64,000 nucleotides of DNA from an uncultured Acidobacteriaceae bacterium (GCA_903849645.1 CAINJJ010000009.1:310001-374000); one strand, 5' to 3'; shown: positions 46,307-55,630, counted from the first letter of the stretch. Program-made: numbers and translations. Notes: generated by a model from the letters alone, not told the origin.

Positions 46307-47704
46307 ATGCTCTCTTCTTCACGGCAATTCGATGCGGCGCTCGAGGTGGTAGGTGAACTGCGAGCGGCGGGTCATGAGGCGTATCTGGCGGGGGGGTGCG
46401 TGCGGGATCTGCTGCTGGGGCGCGCGCCGAAGGACTTTGACGTGGCCACCTCGGCGACGCCGGATGTGGTGCTGGGACTGTTTGAGCGGACGTTCGCGGT
46501 AGGGGCGCACTTTGGCGTGGTGCTGGTGGCCACGGGGGACGGCGGGCAGGATGAGCCGGGAGCAAAGCCCGAGTACGTAGTGACAGAGGTGGCGACCTTC
46601 CGCTCGGATGGGGTTTACTCTGACGGGCGACGGCCGGATACGGTGCGCTATACCCTGAGCGCCGAGGAAGACGTGCAGCGGCGGGACTTCACCATCAATG
46701 GGCTGCTGCTGGACCCGGAGCGGTCAGCCGGAGATCTGCGGGCGGGAGTCATCGATCATGTGGGAGGGGTGGCGGACCTGGAGGCGCGCATCGTGCGGGC
46801 CATCGGTCGGCCTGATTTGCGCTTTGAGGAGGACCACCTGCGGATGCTGCGCGCGGTCCGGTTCGCGGCGCGGTTCAGCTTTGAGATCGAGGCGGGGACC
46901 CGGCGGGCGATGCGGGCGCTGGCGGCAAAGACGGCCCTGGTGAGCCGGGAGCGGGTCCGCGACGAGCTGACGAAGATGCTGACGGAGGGGCGGGCGCGCC
47001 GGGCATTCGAACTGCTGGACGAGACCGGATTGCTGGCCGAGGTGCTGCCTGAGATCGCAAGGATGAAGGGCGTGGAGCAGCCGCCGCAGTATCACCCCGA
47101 AGGGGATGTATGGGTGCATACCCTGGGGCTGCTGGAGCAGTTGGAGGAAGGCTGCCCGGCGACTCTGGCCTGGGGAGCGCTGCTGCACGATGTGGGCAAG
47201 CCGCCGACCTTTGTCCGCGCGCCGGACCGCATCCGCTTTGACGGCCATGCCGAGGTCGGCGTGGCCATGGCGGCAGAGATCCTGCGCCGATTCCGGTTTT
47301 CGAACGAGGAGACGAGCCAGGTTTTGGCGCTTATCGCCAACCATATGCGCTTCATGGAAGCAGAACGGATGAAGGCGTCGACGCTGAAGCGGTTCTTCCG
47401 CCTGGAGCGTTTTGAAGAGCACCTGGCGCTGCACCGCATGGACTGCCTGGCCGGCAGCGGGCGGCTGGACCACTGGGAGTTCATGCGCGAGCGGTGGCTG
47501 GCGATGCCGGAGGAAGCGGTGCGGCCCACGCCGCTGATCACCGGGCGCGAGCTGATTGCCGCGGGATACAGGCCGGGGGCGGCCTTCAAGCTGATGCTGC
47601 GGGCCGCCGAAGACGCGCAACTTGAAGGGACGATTCAAACGGCGGAAGAAGCGCTGGCGCTGCTGCGGGCGCGGTTTGGTGCGCCGGGCGCGCCTTGCGC
47701 CTGA
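46307..47704 (+). CDS. cca: CCA tRNA nucleotidyltransferase / poly(A) polymerase family
   Basis: A 465-residue class II nucleotidyltransferase. The head domain has LAGGCVRDLLLG (28-39) and the catalytic DFDVA (D43, D45), then RRDFTINGLL and the RFEEDHLRMLRAVRFAARF helix that recognises the tRNA end. A C-terminal HD domain (LLHDVGKPPTF, with IANHMRF) follows. It adds or repairs the 3' CCA end of tRNAs. The ATG at 46307 follows GGGGAAG; two upstream in-frame ATGs (from 46280) are possible. It is followed closely by the cell-wall recycling genes. Confidence 0.88.
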   Translation: MLSSSRQFDAALEVVGELRAAGHEAYLAGGCVRDLLLGRAPKDFDVATSATPDVVLGLFERTFAVGAHFGVVLVATGDGGQDEPGAKPEYVVTEVATFRSDGVYSDGRRPDTVRYTLSAEEDVQRRDFTINGLLLDPERSAGDLRAGVIDHVGGVADLEARIVRAIGRPDLRFEEDHLRMLRAVRFAARFSFEIEAGTRRAMRALAAKTALVSRERVRDELTKMLTEGRARRAFELLDETGLLAEVLPEIARMKGVEQPPQYHPEGDVWVHTLGLLEQLEEGCPATLAWGALLHDVGKPPTFVRAPDRIRFDGHAEVGVAMAAEILRRFRFSNEETSQVLALIANHMRFMEAERMKASTLKRFFRLERFEEHLALHRMDCLAGSGRLDHWEFMRERWLAMPEEAVRPTPLITGRELIAAGYRPGAAFKLMLRAAEDAQLEGTIQTAEEALALLRARFGAPGAPCA

Positions 47705-47761
47705 TTCGCCGGGGTCGGTATCTTGGGGGTTGCGGCCAAGGCAGTTGGCAGAAAGAGATTC

Positions 47762-49204
47762 ATGGACGTTTTAGAGCGGCTTTTTGAACAGCACTTCAAG
47801 TTGCCGGCGGAAGAGATAAAGCCGCTTCAGGGGCAACTGGGCGGCTCGGGACGCGCCATTCTGCGGCTCAGCGGCGGGGGCTCGACGGCCATTGGGGTGG
47901 TGTATCCGGTGCGGGAGGAGAATGCCGCTTTTGTCGAGTTTTCCCGTCATTTCCGGGGTCACGGTCTGCCGGTGCCGGAGATTTACGCGGAGGACCTGAC
48001 CCAGGGCGCGTACCTGGAAGAGGACCTGGGCGACACCACGCTGTTCGAGTTTCTGGGCAGCAACCGCATCGGCGCGAAGGTTGCTCCCGCGGCGGTGGAG
48101 GCCTATCGCAAGGTGGTGGCGGCGCTGCCGCGCTTTCAGGTGGTGGCGGGCCGCGATTTGAACTACAAGGTCTGCTATCCGCGCGACCGCTTTGACCGCC
48201 AGTCCATCAACTGGGACCTGAACTACTTCAAGTACTACTTTCTCCGCCTGGCCGGGGTGCCCTTCAACGAGCAGGCGCTGGAGGATGATTTCAGCCGGTT
48301 GACGAAGCTCCTGCTGGGGGCGCGCAACGACTACTTTCTTTACCGGGATTTTCAGTCGCGCAACGTGATGCTGCGCGATGGCGACCCGTGGTTTCTTGAC
48401 TACCAGGGCGGGCGGCGGGGCGCGCTCCAATACGACATTGCTTCCCTTCTCTTTGACGGCAAGGCGGATCTGCCTCCGGCGCTGCGGCAGGAGTTGCTCG
48501 ACCACTACCTTCAGTGCCTGGCGGAGTTCATCCCGGTGGACCGCGACGCCTTCATGGAGCACTACTACGCCCATGTTTACGTGCGCATTTTGCAAGCGCT
48601 GGGAGCTTACGGCTTCAGGGGATTCTATGAGCGCAAGGCGCACTTTCTGCTCAGCGTCCCCTATGCGCTCGACAACCTGCGCTGGCTCGACACGCATGTG
48701 AAGCTGCCGGTGGCGCTGCCCGCGCTGATGGACGCCATTCACGTGATGCTGGAGTCAGAGAAGCTCAAGGGGCTCGCTTCTTCCGCGGCCGGCCTGACGG
48801 TGCGGATCTTCAGTTTTTCGTTTCATCGCGAGATGCCCAGGGACGAGTCGGGCAACGGCGGCGGATTTGTCTTTGACGTGCGCAGCCTGCCCAATCCCGG
48901 ACGCGAGGAGCGGTTCCGGTCGCAGACGGGCAGGGACGCGCCGGTGATGGAATATCTGAGCCGGCAGGCGAGCGTGCACCAGTATCTTTCCAGCGTGCTG
49001 TCGCTGGTAGACGCCAGCGTGAGCGGATACAAGGAGCGCGGCTTCAAAAACCTGATGGTCTCGTTTGGGTGCACGGGCGGCCAGCACCGCTCGGTCTACA
49101 TGGCGGAGCAGTTGGCGGCTCACCTGCGCGGGGTAAGCGGAGTGGAGGTGGCGTTGCGCCATGTGGAGCTGGAAAAGGGCGTTCCCATGATGAGGGGCCA
49201 GTGA
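47762..49204 (+). CDS. amgK: AmgK-like amino-sugar kinase fused to a RapZ-type C-terminal domain
   Basis: A 480-residue two-domain protein. Residues 1 to about 335 are an APH-fold kinase with catalytic loop YRDFQSRNVM (D196) and metal motif FLDYQGG (D213), matching AmgK, which phosphorylates N-acetylmuramate or N-acetylglucosamine at C1. Residues about 345-470 match the C-terminal half of RapZ (FVFDVRSLPNP, QTGRDAPVMEYL, FGCTGGQHRSV), the part that binds glucosamine-6-phosphate in E. coli. The RapZ N-terminal P-loop domain is absent. It overlaps murU by four bases. The fusion could make the kinase sense amino-sugar phosphate; that is inference. Confidence 0.85.
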   Translation: MDVLERLFEQHFKLPAEEIKPLQGQLGGSGRAILRLSGGGSTAIGVVYPVREENAAFVEFSRHFRGHGLPVPEIYAEDLTQGAYLEEDLGDTTLFEFLGSNRIGAKVAPAAVEAYRKVVAALPRFQVVAGRDLNYKVCYPRDRFDRQSINWDLNYFKYYFLRLAGVPFNEQALEDDFSRLTKLLLGARNDYFLYRDFQSRNVMLRDGDPWFLDYQGGRRGALQYDIASLLFDGKADLPPALRQELLDHYLQCLAEFIPVDRDAFMEHYYAHVYVRILQALGAYGFRGFYERKAHFLLSVPYALDNLRWLDTHVKLPVALPALMDAIHVMLESEKLKGLASSAAGLTVRIFSFSFHREMPRDESGNGGGFVFDVRSLPNPGREERFRSQTGRDAPVMEYLSRQASVHQYLSSVLSLVDASVSGYKERGFKNLMVSFGCTGGQHRSVYMAEQLAAHLRGVSGVEVALRHVELEKGVPMMRGQ

Positions 49205-49938
49205 AGGCGATGGTCCTGGCCGCCGGGCTGGGAACCCGCCTGCGACCGCTGACCAACGACCGTCCCAAGGCGCTGGTCACCGTGGCGGGGCGCACGCTGC
49301 TGGAGATCACGCTCGAACGCCTGCGGCGATTTGGCGTCACCGACGTGATGGTCAACGCGCACCACTTTGCCGGGCAGATTGTGGACTATCTGAACGAACA
49401 CGGCAGCTTTGGCATGCACGTTGAAGTGTCGCGCGAAGAGGAGTTGCTGGACACCGGCGGCGGGCTGAAGAAGGCTGCGCCGTTCTTTGCGGGCGCGAGC
49501 GCGGACGAGCCCTTCCTGGTGCACAACGTGGATGTGTTGAGCAGCATCGACCTGGGGCGGATGGTAGCGTTTCACCGGGAGCATGGCTGCCTGGCGACGC
49601 TCGCGGTGCAGCGGCGGGAGAGCTCGCGGGCTCTGCTGTTTGACGGGCAGGGACTGCTCCGCGGGCGGCGGGCGGAACGGGACGAGACGGCGCGGCCGGG
49701 GGAAAACCTCGAAGCGCTGGCGTTTTCGGGCATCCATGTTCTGTCCCCCGCCATCTTTGCAGCAATCGAGGAGCAGGGCGCGTTTTCCATCATTGACGCC
49801 TACCTGCGGCTCGCGGCAAAGGGAGAGGGGATTGTGGCCTTTCGCGCGGACGGGAGCTATTGGCGCGACCTGGGCCAGCCGGAGAGCATCGCGCTGGCGG
49901 CCGAGGACATGGAGACGCGCAGGTACCCGGAAGCCTGA
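49201..49938 (+). CDS. murU: N-acetylmuramate-1-phosphate uridylyltransferase-like protein
   Basis: A 245-residue sugar nucleotidyltransferase: LAAGLGTRLRPLTNDRPKAL, then LDTGGGLKKA and VHNVDVL. Paired with an AmgK-like kinase it should make UDP-MurNAc directly from recycled MurNAc, by-passing de novo MurA/MurB. The start is the GTG at 49201, preceded by GAGGGG and overlapping the kinase stop (GTGA), so expression is coupled. MurU and related hexose-1-phosphate nucleotidyltransferases are alike, but the operon partner supports MurU. Confidence 0.85.
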   Translation: MKAMVLAAGLGTRLRPLTNDRPKALVTVAGRTLLEITLERLRRFGVTDVMVNAHHFAGQIVDYLNEHGSFGMHVEVSREEELLDTGGGLKKAAPFFAGASADEPFLVHNVDVLSSIDLGRMVAFHREHGCLATLAVQRRESSRALLFDGQGLLRGRRAERDETARPGENLEALAFSGIHVLSPAIFAAIEEQGAFSIIDAYLRLAAKGEGIVAFRADGSYWRDLGQPESIALAAEDMETRRYPEA

Positions 49939-50092
49939 GCCCGGCGGTCACCTACCGTTCTGAGTCGGCTTCTCACAATGTGACCCCGCTCACTGCCAGG
50001 TGTGATGGGGGATGAGATAAAAAGGGTGAGCCTTTTTGGGCTTGGACGCGGTTCTGAGTGGATTGAATCTTCCCCGAGAGAGAGAACAGACG

Positions 50093-52069
50093 ATGGCCAC
50101 GGCGACGGGTGTTGGGAGTTTTGTCGATTTTCAGGCTTGCTGGGCAGATCTGGAGTTGCCGGAGCATGTCCGTGCGGTGTTGACCGCGGCGCCGCTGGTG
50201 CAGACGCCGGAGACGCGCGCACAACTGATGGACTGGGCCCTGGGACGCTCCTCCGGCGACACCGACTGGACGCTGGGCAACCGCGACGACCACGGGCAGT
50301 ACGAGGCGGTCTTTCAGGCGCCGGGCGTGGGACGGATTGTGGAGGCGGTGATTACCAAGGCGCGGAACGGTCTGGCGATCAACTTTCCTGACCCGGCCAT
50401 GCGCAGGCGGGACCCGGACGCGATGGTGATTGGCGACGCCCTGCCAACGGACAAGCCCACCTACCAGGAACGGTTTGGGGAGAGCTTTGACAAGACGCGG
50501 CAGGCGACGCTGGACTGGCTGAAGACGCAGGAGTTAGTGGCCATGCCGTTCTACGCAGGGACGGATGCGCTGGGGTATGGGTCGCTGCTGATTGTGCCGC
50601 GCCAGGCGGCGTTTTTTGCGGCGGCGCTGGCGGATTTGCAGGGGATGATTCCACGCAGCCAGGTTCCGGCGGGGTTCAAGGTGACGGGCGGGGTGCTGTT
50701 TGTTGCGCCGCCGTTCCGGCACACGCACTTTGGCGGGCGGCAGGTGGTGGTGCATGACCGGCAGGCGACGCACCAGGAGATCTTTGCCTACAACCTGTAT
50801 CCGGGGCCGAGCGCGAAAAAGGGCGTCTACTCCATGCTGCTGGACAAGGGCGAGCACGAGGGCTGGACGACCAACCACTGCGCGGCGGTGGCGGTGGTAA
50901 CGCCGTACGAGAATCAGCTGATCCTGATGCATGAAGGGGCCAGCGGCGGCGGCAAGAGCGAGATGACCGAGCACATCCACCGCATGGAGGATGGCCGGCT
51001 GCTGCTGGGCCAGAACGTACTGACGAAAGAACAGCGGACGCTGAACCTGCCGGAAGCATGTCACCTGCGGCCCATCGCGGACGACATGGCCTGCGCGCAT
51101 CCCAAATACCAGGGCACGAGCGGGCGGCTGACGGTGGCGGACGCGGAGAACGGCTGGTTTGTGCGCGTGGACCACATCCACGCCTACGGCACCGCGCCGA
51201 ACCTGGAGCGGTTGTGCATTGACCCGCCGGAGCCGCTGATCTTTCTCAATCACTACATTGTGCCGGGCGGAACGTGCCTGACGTGGGAGCACGTGGAAGA
51301 CGCGCCCGGCAAGCCCTGCCCCAATCCGCGGGTGATTTTGCCGCGGCGGATGCTTGAAGACATATTGGATGGGCCGCAGCGGGTGGACGTGCGCAGCTTT
51401 GGCGTGCGCTGCCCGGCGACGCACAAGGACAGCCAGCTTTACGGCATCCTTGCCATGCTGCATGTGCTGAGCCCGGCGCTGGCGTGGCTGTGGCGGCTGG
51501 TTGCGCCGCGGGGTCATGCAAATCCGAGCATCCAGGCTTCAAAGAGCCGTGAGATGCAGTCAGAGGGCGTGGGCTCGTATTGGGCCTTTGCCACCGGACG
51601 CCGCGTGGACCAGGCCAACCTGCTGCTCAACCAGATTGTGAGCACGCCGGAGACGCGCTATGTGCTGATTCCCAACCAGCACATTGGAGCCTGGAAGGTG
51701 GGCTTCATGTCCGAGTGGATTGCGCGCGAGTACCTGGCGCGGCGGGGCAGCGCCAAGTTTGCCCGCGACCAGGTGAGCGAGGCCATTTGCCCGCTGCTGG
51801 GCTACATTCCCAACCAGTTGCGCATTGAGGGGTCAATGATTCCCCGGGTGTTTCTGGCGGTCGAGGAGCAGATTCAGGGCGGGATGGAGGTCTACCAGGA
51901 GGGTGCGCGGCAGTGGCGGGAGTTCTTTGCCAGTGAGCTCAAACAGTTCCTGGTGCCGGAGCTGGACCCGCTGGGGACGAAGATTATCGAAGCGTGCCTC
52001 GATGGAGCACACCAGGAGGACTATCGGCGGCTGATTCCGCACCCCATGTTTAGAGACGATGGAGCGTAG
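50093..52069 (+). CDS. DUF4914 protein with PEPCK-like P-loop
   Basis: A 658-residue soluble protein I place in DUF4914. Its clearest motif is a phosphate-binding loop EGASGGGKSEM (281-291), of the kind found in HPr kinase and ATP-type PEP carboxykinase. Flanking His and Asp clusters (PPFRHTHFGGRQ, WFVRVDHIH) could bind metal and nucleotide. No adenylation or PEPCK substrate motif can be assigned, so the phosphoryl acceptor is unknown. The ATG at 50093 follows a GAGAGAG run. It is a single-gene unit ended by a strong terminator at about 52.3 kb. Confidence 0.7.
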   Translation: MATATGVGSFVDFQACWADLELPEHVRAVLTAAPLVQTPETRAQLMDWALGRSSGDTDWTLGNRDDHGQYEAVFQAPGVGRIVEAVITKARNGLAINFPDPAMRRRDPDAMVIGDALPTDKPTYQERFGESFDKTRQATLDWLKTQELVAMPFYAGTDALGYGSLLIVPRQAAFFAAALADLQGMIPRSQVPAGFKVTGGVLFVAPPFRHTHFGGRQVVVHDRQATHQEIFAYNLYPGPSAKKGVYSMLLDKGEHEGWTTNHCAAVAVVTPYENQLILMHEGASGGGKSEMTEHIHRMEDGRLLLGQNVLTKEQRTLNLPEACHLRPIADDMACAHPKYQGTSGRLTVADAENGWFVRVDHIHAYGTAPNLERLCIDPPEPLIFLNHYIVPGGTCLTWEHVEDAPGKPCPNPRVILPRRMLEDILDGPQRVDVRSFGVRCPATHKDSQLYGILAMLHVLSPALAWLWRLVAPRGHANPSIQASKSREMQSEGVGSYWAFATGRRVDQANLLLNQIVSTPETRYVLIPNQHIGAWKVGFMSEWIAREYLARRGSAKFARDQVSEAICPLLGYIPNQLRIEGSMIPRVFLAVEEQIQGGMEVYQEGARQWREFFASELKQFLVPELDPLGTKIIEACLDGAHQEDYRRLIPHPMFRDDGA

Positions 52070-52333
52070 GTGATTGTTGAAGAACGATTCGGGGGCCGAG
52101 CTTATGGCCGATGGGACTGAAGACGTTGCGGAAAGGCATCTTCTTGGCCGAGATTTCCAAATGGCATTCCGCAGGGGCTAAAGCCCGTCGTTTGTTTTGT
52201 TGCATTTGTGGCCCGGCTAAAGCCGTGCCGTTGTTACAAGGCTGGCCAAGATAAGTTTTCCGCGGCCGTAAAGACCGTACCCTTCGTTGTCTGGGAGTTT
52301 TCCAACAGATTCTTCGGAACCAAGAACTTAGCC
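52070..52333. other. Non-coding 3' region with a REP-like element
   Basis: 264 bases lie between the DUF4914 stop and its probable terminator. Its central part is the repeat described separately. No gene is seen. Confidence 0.5.
52174..52230. repeat. REP-like paired hairpins, copy 2
   Basis: Two hairpins share a GGCTAAAGCC core: GGGCT-AA-AGCCC (52175-52186) and CGGCT-AA-AGCCG (52214-52225), 27 bases apart. In reverse orientation the pair resembles the unit at 27001-27062. Confidence 0.45.
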
Positions 52334-52362
52334 GCCGCCGATCGCTGACGGCGGCCTTTTTT
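52334..52362 (+). terminator. Rho-independent terminator of the DUF4914 gene
   Basis: GCCGCCG pairs with CGGCGGC around an eight-base loop and is followed by CTTTTTT. It is the only canonical stem-plus-T-tract terminator I could verify in the window, though it lies 264 bases after the stop codon. Confidence 0.8.
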
Positions 52363-52373
52363 CATGCGGAAAG

Positions 52374-52419
52374 CGGCAGCCTTGGAACGCTCGAAGGGCG
52401 GGAGCGTTTGGGGCTGCCG
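52374..52419 (-). terminator. Two-part hairpin after the M48 protease gene
   Basis: CGGCAGCC pairs with GGCTGCCG, and inside it AACGCTC pairs with GAGCGTT. It lies just past the M48 stop when read leftward, back to back with the DUF4914 terminator. Confidence 0.55.
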
Positions 52420-52427
52420 TTTGCCGT

Positions 52428-53780
52428 TTACTTGCCGAAGAACTCGCCGTGTCCTCCGTTGGCCCAGGGGTTGTATTGGGCGGCGAAGTTGGCGCGGGTC
52501 TGGACGGAGGGGTGGTTGTACTCCCAGAACTCGATGAAGGGGCTGGGGTCGGGGTCGTCAAGCCAGGCCTCGCCGAGGTGGTTGAAGCTGGAGACGGCGA
52601 CCTTCTGGGGGTCTGCGACAAGGCCGTGGATGGCCTCCTGACCGTAGATGTCGGCCTCGTGCTCGAAGTGGCGGCTGAAGGTGTTCGAGGCCGGCTGGAG
52701 GACGAGTCCAGCCAGGGAAAGAGCGAAGAGCAGGACGAGGAAGCCCTGACGGCTGGCAAGGGGGGCGGCGCCGTTGTCCGCCTCGCCCAACTGCCAGCGT
52801 GCGCCAAAGCGGCGAGCCAGCCATGCGGACAGGCCGGCGCAGGCCCAGAAGACGAAGAAGAGCCCGGCAGCCATGCCGGCGAGCATTTTGGGGATGTGGT
52901 TGAGGACATAGTGGCCGCTCTCGTGTCCAAAGATGAAGAGGACTTCGTCGTCGGGCAGGCGGTCGGTGGCGGTATCCCACATGACAAAGCGCTTGGTGGC
53001 GCCCACGCCGGTGACGTAGGCGTTGAGGCCGTTGGACTTTTCACTGGCCTTCATGAGGAACATGCGCTCGGGTGGGATGTGGGTGCCGGTGCGGGCGACG
53101 ACGGTTTCAAGCTTTGTGACGAGGGCGGCGTGGGTTTTGTTGAGGGGCTCGAACTTGTTGAAGATGGGGTCGAGCAGGGGCTGAATAAAGACGCTGGCGA
53201 CGATGAGGGGCAGGGCGATGAGCCAGAGCCAGAGCCAGTATCGCCGTGGGGATTTGCGGACGATGAGGTTGAAGAGGAGCAGGAGGGGCGCGCCGAAGAG
53301 GATGGAGAGGCCGAGGCCTTTGGCGAGGTCGCCGAACCAGCTTCCCCAGCCCTGGACGCTGATGCCGTAGGAGCGGCTGACGGCGTGGCCGATGGCGTCG
53401 AGGGGCAGGCTGGCGAGGGTGGAGATGACGAAAAATGCGGCAAAGAAGAGGAGGCCCTGAAGCCAGCGCTTCTGGAAGATCCGTGCGGCCCACGCGGCCA
53501 GCCCGGCGGCCCAGCGCGTGGCGAGGAGAATCCAGAGGACGGCCAGCCCCCAGAGCGAGCCGGCGATGTCGAGCACTGTGCGGATGTGGCTGAGTGCGAT
53601 GGCCTTGGCGAGCTTGTCCGCGGGCAGGGAGTAGGACTGGGTGGGAGCGGGAGAGGCCGGGGGTGCGGCCTGGGTAGAGGACACCTGGGCGGCGTGGGGG
53701 CCGGGAACGATGCGGGGAGCAACGGCGCCAAGCAACAGAACGAAGCAGGAAACGAGCAGGCAGCAACGTGCAAACGTCAT
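52428..53780 (-). CDS. M48-family membrane metalloprotease (Ste24/CAAX protease 1-like)
   Basis: A 450-residue multi-pass inner-membrane zinc protease. The zinc site is intact: H286-E287-x-x-H290 in GHESGHYV, with E375 (HFEHEADIYG) as third ligand. About six membrane segments surround it and a signal-like segment starts the protein. The order of helices and the long C-terminal domain match Ste24-type proteins rather than the shorter HtpX. In bacteria these act in envelope protein quality control. It is divergent from an exported TldD-like gene, 47 bases away. Confidence 0.88.
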   Translation of the reverse strand: MTFARCCLLVSCFVLLLGAVAPRIVPGPHAAQVSSTQAAPPASPAPTQSYSLPADKLAKAIALSHIRTVLDIAGSLWGLAVLWILLATRWAAGLAAWAARIFQKRWLQGLLFFAAFFVISTLASLPLDAIGHAVSRSYGISVQGWGSWFGDLAKGLGLSILFGAPLLLLFNLIVRKSPRRYWLWLWLIALPLIVASVFIQPLLDPIFNKFEPLNKTHAALVTKLETVVARTGTHIPPERMFLMKASEKSNGLNAYVTGVGATKRFVMWDTATDRLPDDEVLFIFGHESGHYVLNHIPKMLAGMAAGLFFVFWACAGLSAWLARRFGARWQLGEADNGAAPLASRQGFLVLLFALSLAGLVLQPASNTFSRHFEHEADIYGQEAIHGLVADPQKVAVSSFNHLGEAWLDDPDPSPFIEFWEYNHPSVQTRANFAAQYNPWANGGHGEFFGK

Positions 53781-53827
53781 ACGGTTTTCCTTTGAGGATG
53801 CGAACTCTGCGACAATCGGAGCTACAA

Positions 53828-55591
53828 ATGCTTTTACTTGAGTATTGCCAGCCTATGCCAGAAAAATCTTTGCCCGCCGCAAGGCGACGCCCCCTCGCAA
53901 TCGGAGTTTTTGCTGTTGCCGCGCTGCTGGCGACGACGCTTTCCATCGGCGCCTCGGCGCAACAGAAGCCCGTGGGGACCCCGGTCCTGCTGGATGCGAT
54001 GACGACGGAGCTGAACCGGGCGTTTACGTCGCTGGGCAAGCAGGGGGACGACAAGCAGTTGCCGCCCTACTTCCTGAGCTACGCGGTGAGCGACGCCAGC
54101 ATGGCCATGGTGCAGGCGCAGTATGGCGCGCTGGTGAACAGCGCGGCGAACCATATCCGGGTGGCGGATGTGCAGGTGCGGCTGGGCGACCCGAAGCTGG
54201 ACAACACGCACGGGAACCACCGCGGCTCGGCGGTAAACAGCGCGCAGCTTCCGCTGACCGACGACCGGCAGGCGCTGGCGCGGGTACTGTGGCAGGCGAC
54301 CAACGCGGGCTACGGGAATGCGCTGGACAACTTCCTGCGGGTGAAGACCGAGGCGCAGGTGAGGGCCAAGGAAGAGGACAGCTCGCCGGACTTCAGCAAG
54401 GAGGAGCTGCAGGTGTCGATTGGCACGCCGGCCCCGCCGGTGAAGCTGGACCGCGCGGCGTGGGAGCAGCGGGTGAGAACGCTGTCGCAGGTCTTCCGCG
54501 AGTTTCCCGACGTGTATCAGAACATGGTGATGCTGACGGTGCAGAACGAGACCGACTACTTTGCCTCTTCGGAGGGTTCACGAGTGGTGGCTCCGCACAT
54601 GCTGGCGCGGGTGGTGGTGTTTGCGGTGACGCGCGCCGACGACGGGATGGACCTCTACCGGGCCCAGACGTTTGAGGCGCAGACGGTGGATGGCCTGCCT
54701 GCGGAGGCGCAGATGGCCGCCGCGCTCAAGGAGCTGGGCAAGAGCCTGGAGGCGCTGCGCAAGGCGCCGATGACCGAGCCGTTTGACGGGCCGGCAATCC
54801 TGAGCGGACGGGCGGCGGCGGTGTTTTTTCACGAGGTGCTGGGGCACCGGCTCGAGGGGCAGCGGCAGAGGGGCGAGGAAGAGGGCCAGACCTTTACGAA
54901 GGACCTGGGCAAGGAGGTGCTGCCGACGTTTTTGTCGGTGGCCGACGACCCCACGCAGACAAGCTTTGGCAAGACGTGGCTGAGCGGCACCTACACCTAT
55001 GACGACGAAGGTCAGAAGGCGCGGCGGGTGGATTTGATCCAGGATGGCGTACTGAAGACCTTCCTGATGTCGCGGCTGCCGATTGCCAGCTTTGCGGCAT
55101 CAAACGGGCACGGGCGGGCGCAGACGGGGCGGATGCCTACGGGACGGCAGGGCAACCTGATTGTGACCTCTACGAAAAGCGTTTCCGATGCGGAGCTGCG
55201 CAAGCAACTGATTGAGGAAGCGAAGAAGCAGGGCAAGGCGTTCGGACTCTACTTCGAGGACATTTCCTCGGGGTTCGCGGTGACCACGCGGAGTTCGCCA
55301 CAGGCGTTTTCCGTGGTTCCGCTGGTGGTGTGGCGGGTGTATGTGGATGGACGCCCGGATGAGCTGGTGCGCGGCGTAAGCATTGTGGGCACGCCCCTGG
55401 CCGCAATGAAGCGGATCCTGGCGACGAGCGACAGGAGCGAGGTGTTCAACGGCGAGTGCGGCGCGGAGTCGGGTTCGGTTCCGGTGAGTGCGGTGGCGCC
55501 GGCCATGCTGCTGAGCGAGATGGAGACGCAGCGCCAGCCGCAGGGCACGGCGCGACCCCCGATATTGCCGATTCCTGGCACAAGGCAATAG
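53828..55591 (+). CDS. Exported TldD-like metalloprotease
   Basis: A 587-residue TldD/PmbA-family protein with the complete zinc site: H335-E336-x-x-x-H340 (FFHEVLGHRLEGQ) and a C-terminal Cys in GECGAESGSVPV. Unlike cytoplasmic TldD it carries an N-terminal hydrophobic segment (LAIGVFAVAALLATTLSIGA) ending near ASA, indicating export. GGAG six bases before the ATG at 53828 sets the start; an ATG nine codons later (53855) is possible but lacks a ribosome site. It is followed after 39 bases by a paralogue without the zinc motif. Confidence 0.88.
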   Translation: MLLLEYCQPMPEKSLPAARRRPLAIGVFAVAALLATTLSIGASAQQKPVGTPVLLDAMTTELNRAFTSLGKQGDDKQLPPYFLSYAVSDASMAMVQAQYGALVNSAANHIRVADVQVRLGDPKLDNTHGNHRGSAVNSAQLPLTDDRQALARVLWQATNAGYGNALDNFLRVKTEAQVRAKEEDSSPDFSKEELQVSIGTPAPPVKLDRAAWEQRVRTLSQVFREFPDVYQNMVMLTVQNETDYFASSEGSRVVAPHMLARVVVFAVTRADDGMDLYRAQTFEAQTVDGLPAEAQMAAALKELGKSLEALRKAPMTEPFDGPAILSGRAAAVFFHEVLGHRLEGQRQRGEEEGQTFTKDLGKEVLPTFLSVADDPTQTSFGKTWLSGTYTYDDEGQKARRVDLIQDGVLKTFLMSRLPIASFAASNGHGRAQTGRMPTGRQGNLIVTSTKSVSDAELRKQLIEEAKKQGKAFGLYFEDISSGFAVTTRSSPQAFSVVPLVVWRVYVDGRPDELVRGVSIVGTPLAAMKRILATSDRSEVFNGECGAESGSVPVSAVAPAMLLSEMETQRQPQGTARPPILPIPGTRQ

Positions 55592-55630
55592 TCAGTTGAC
55601 CCGGACGAGTTATTGGAGCAGAGAGGCGCG

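Noticed and set aside
52449..53795. 448-codon plus-strand frame
   Set aside because: It mirrors the M48 protease gene, whose HExxH site is in the minus-strand frame.
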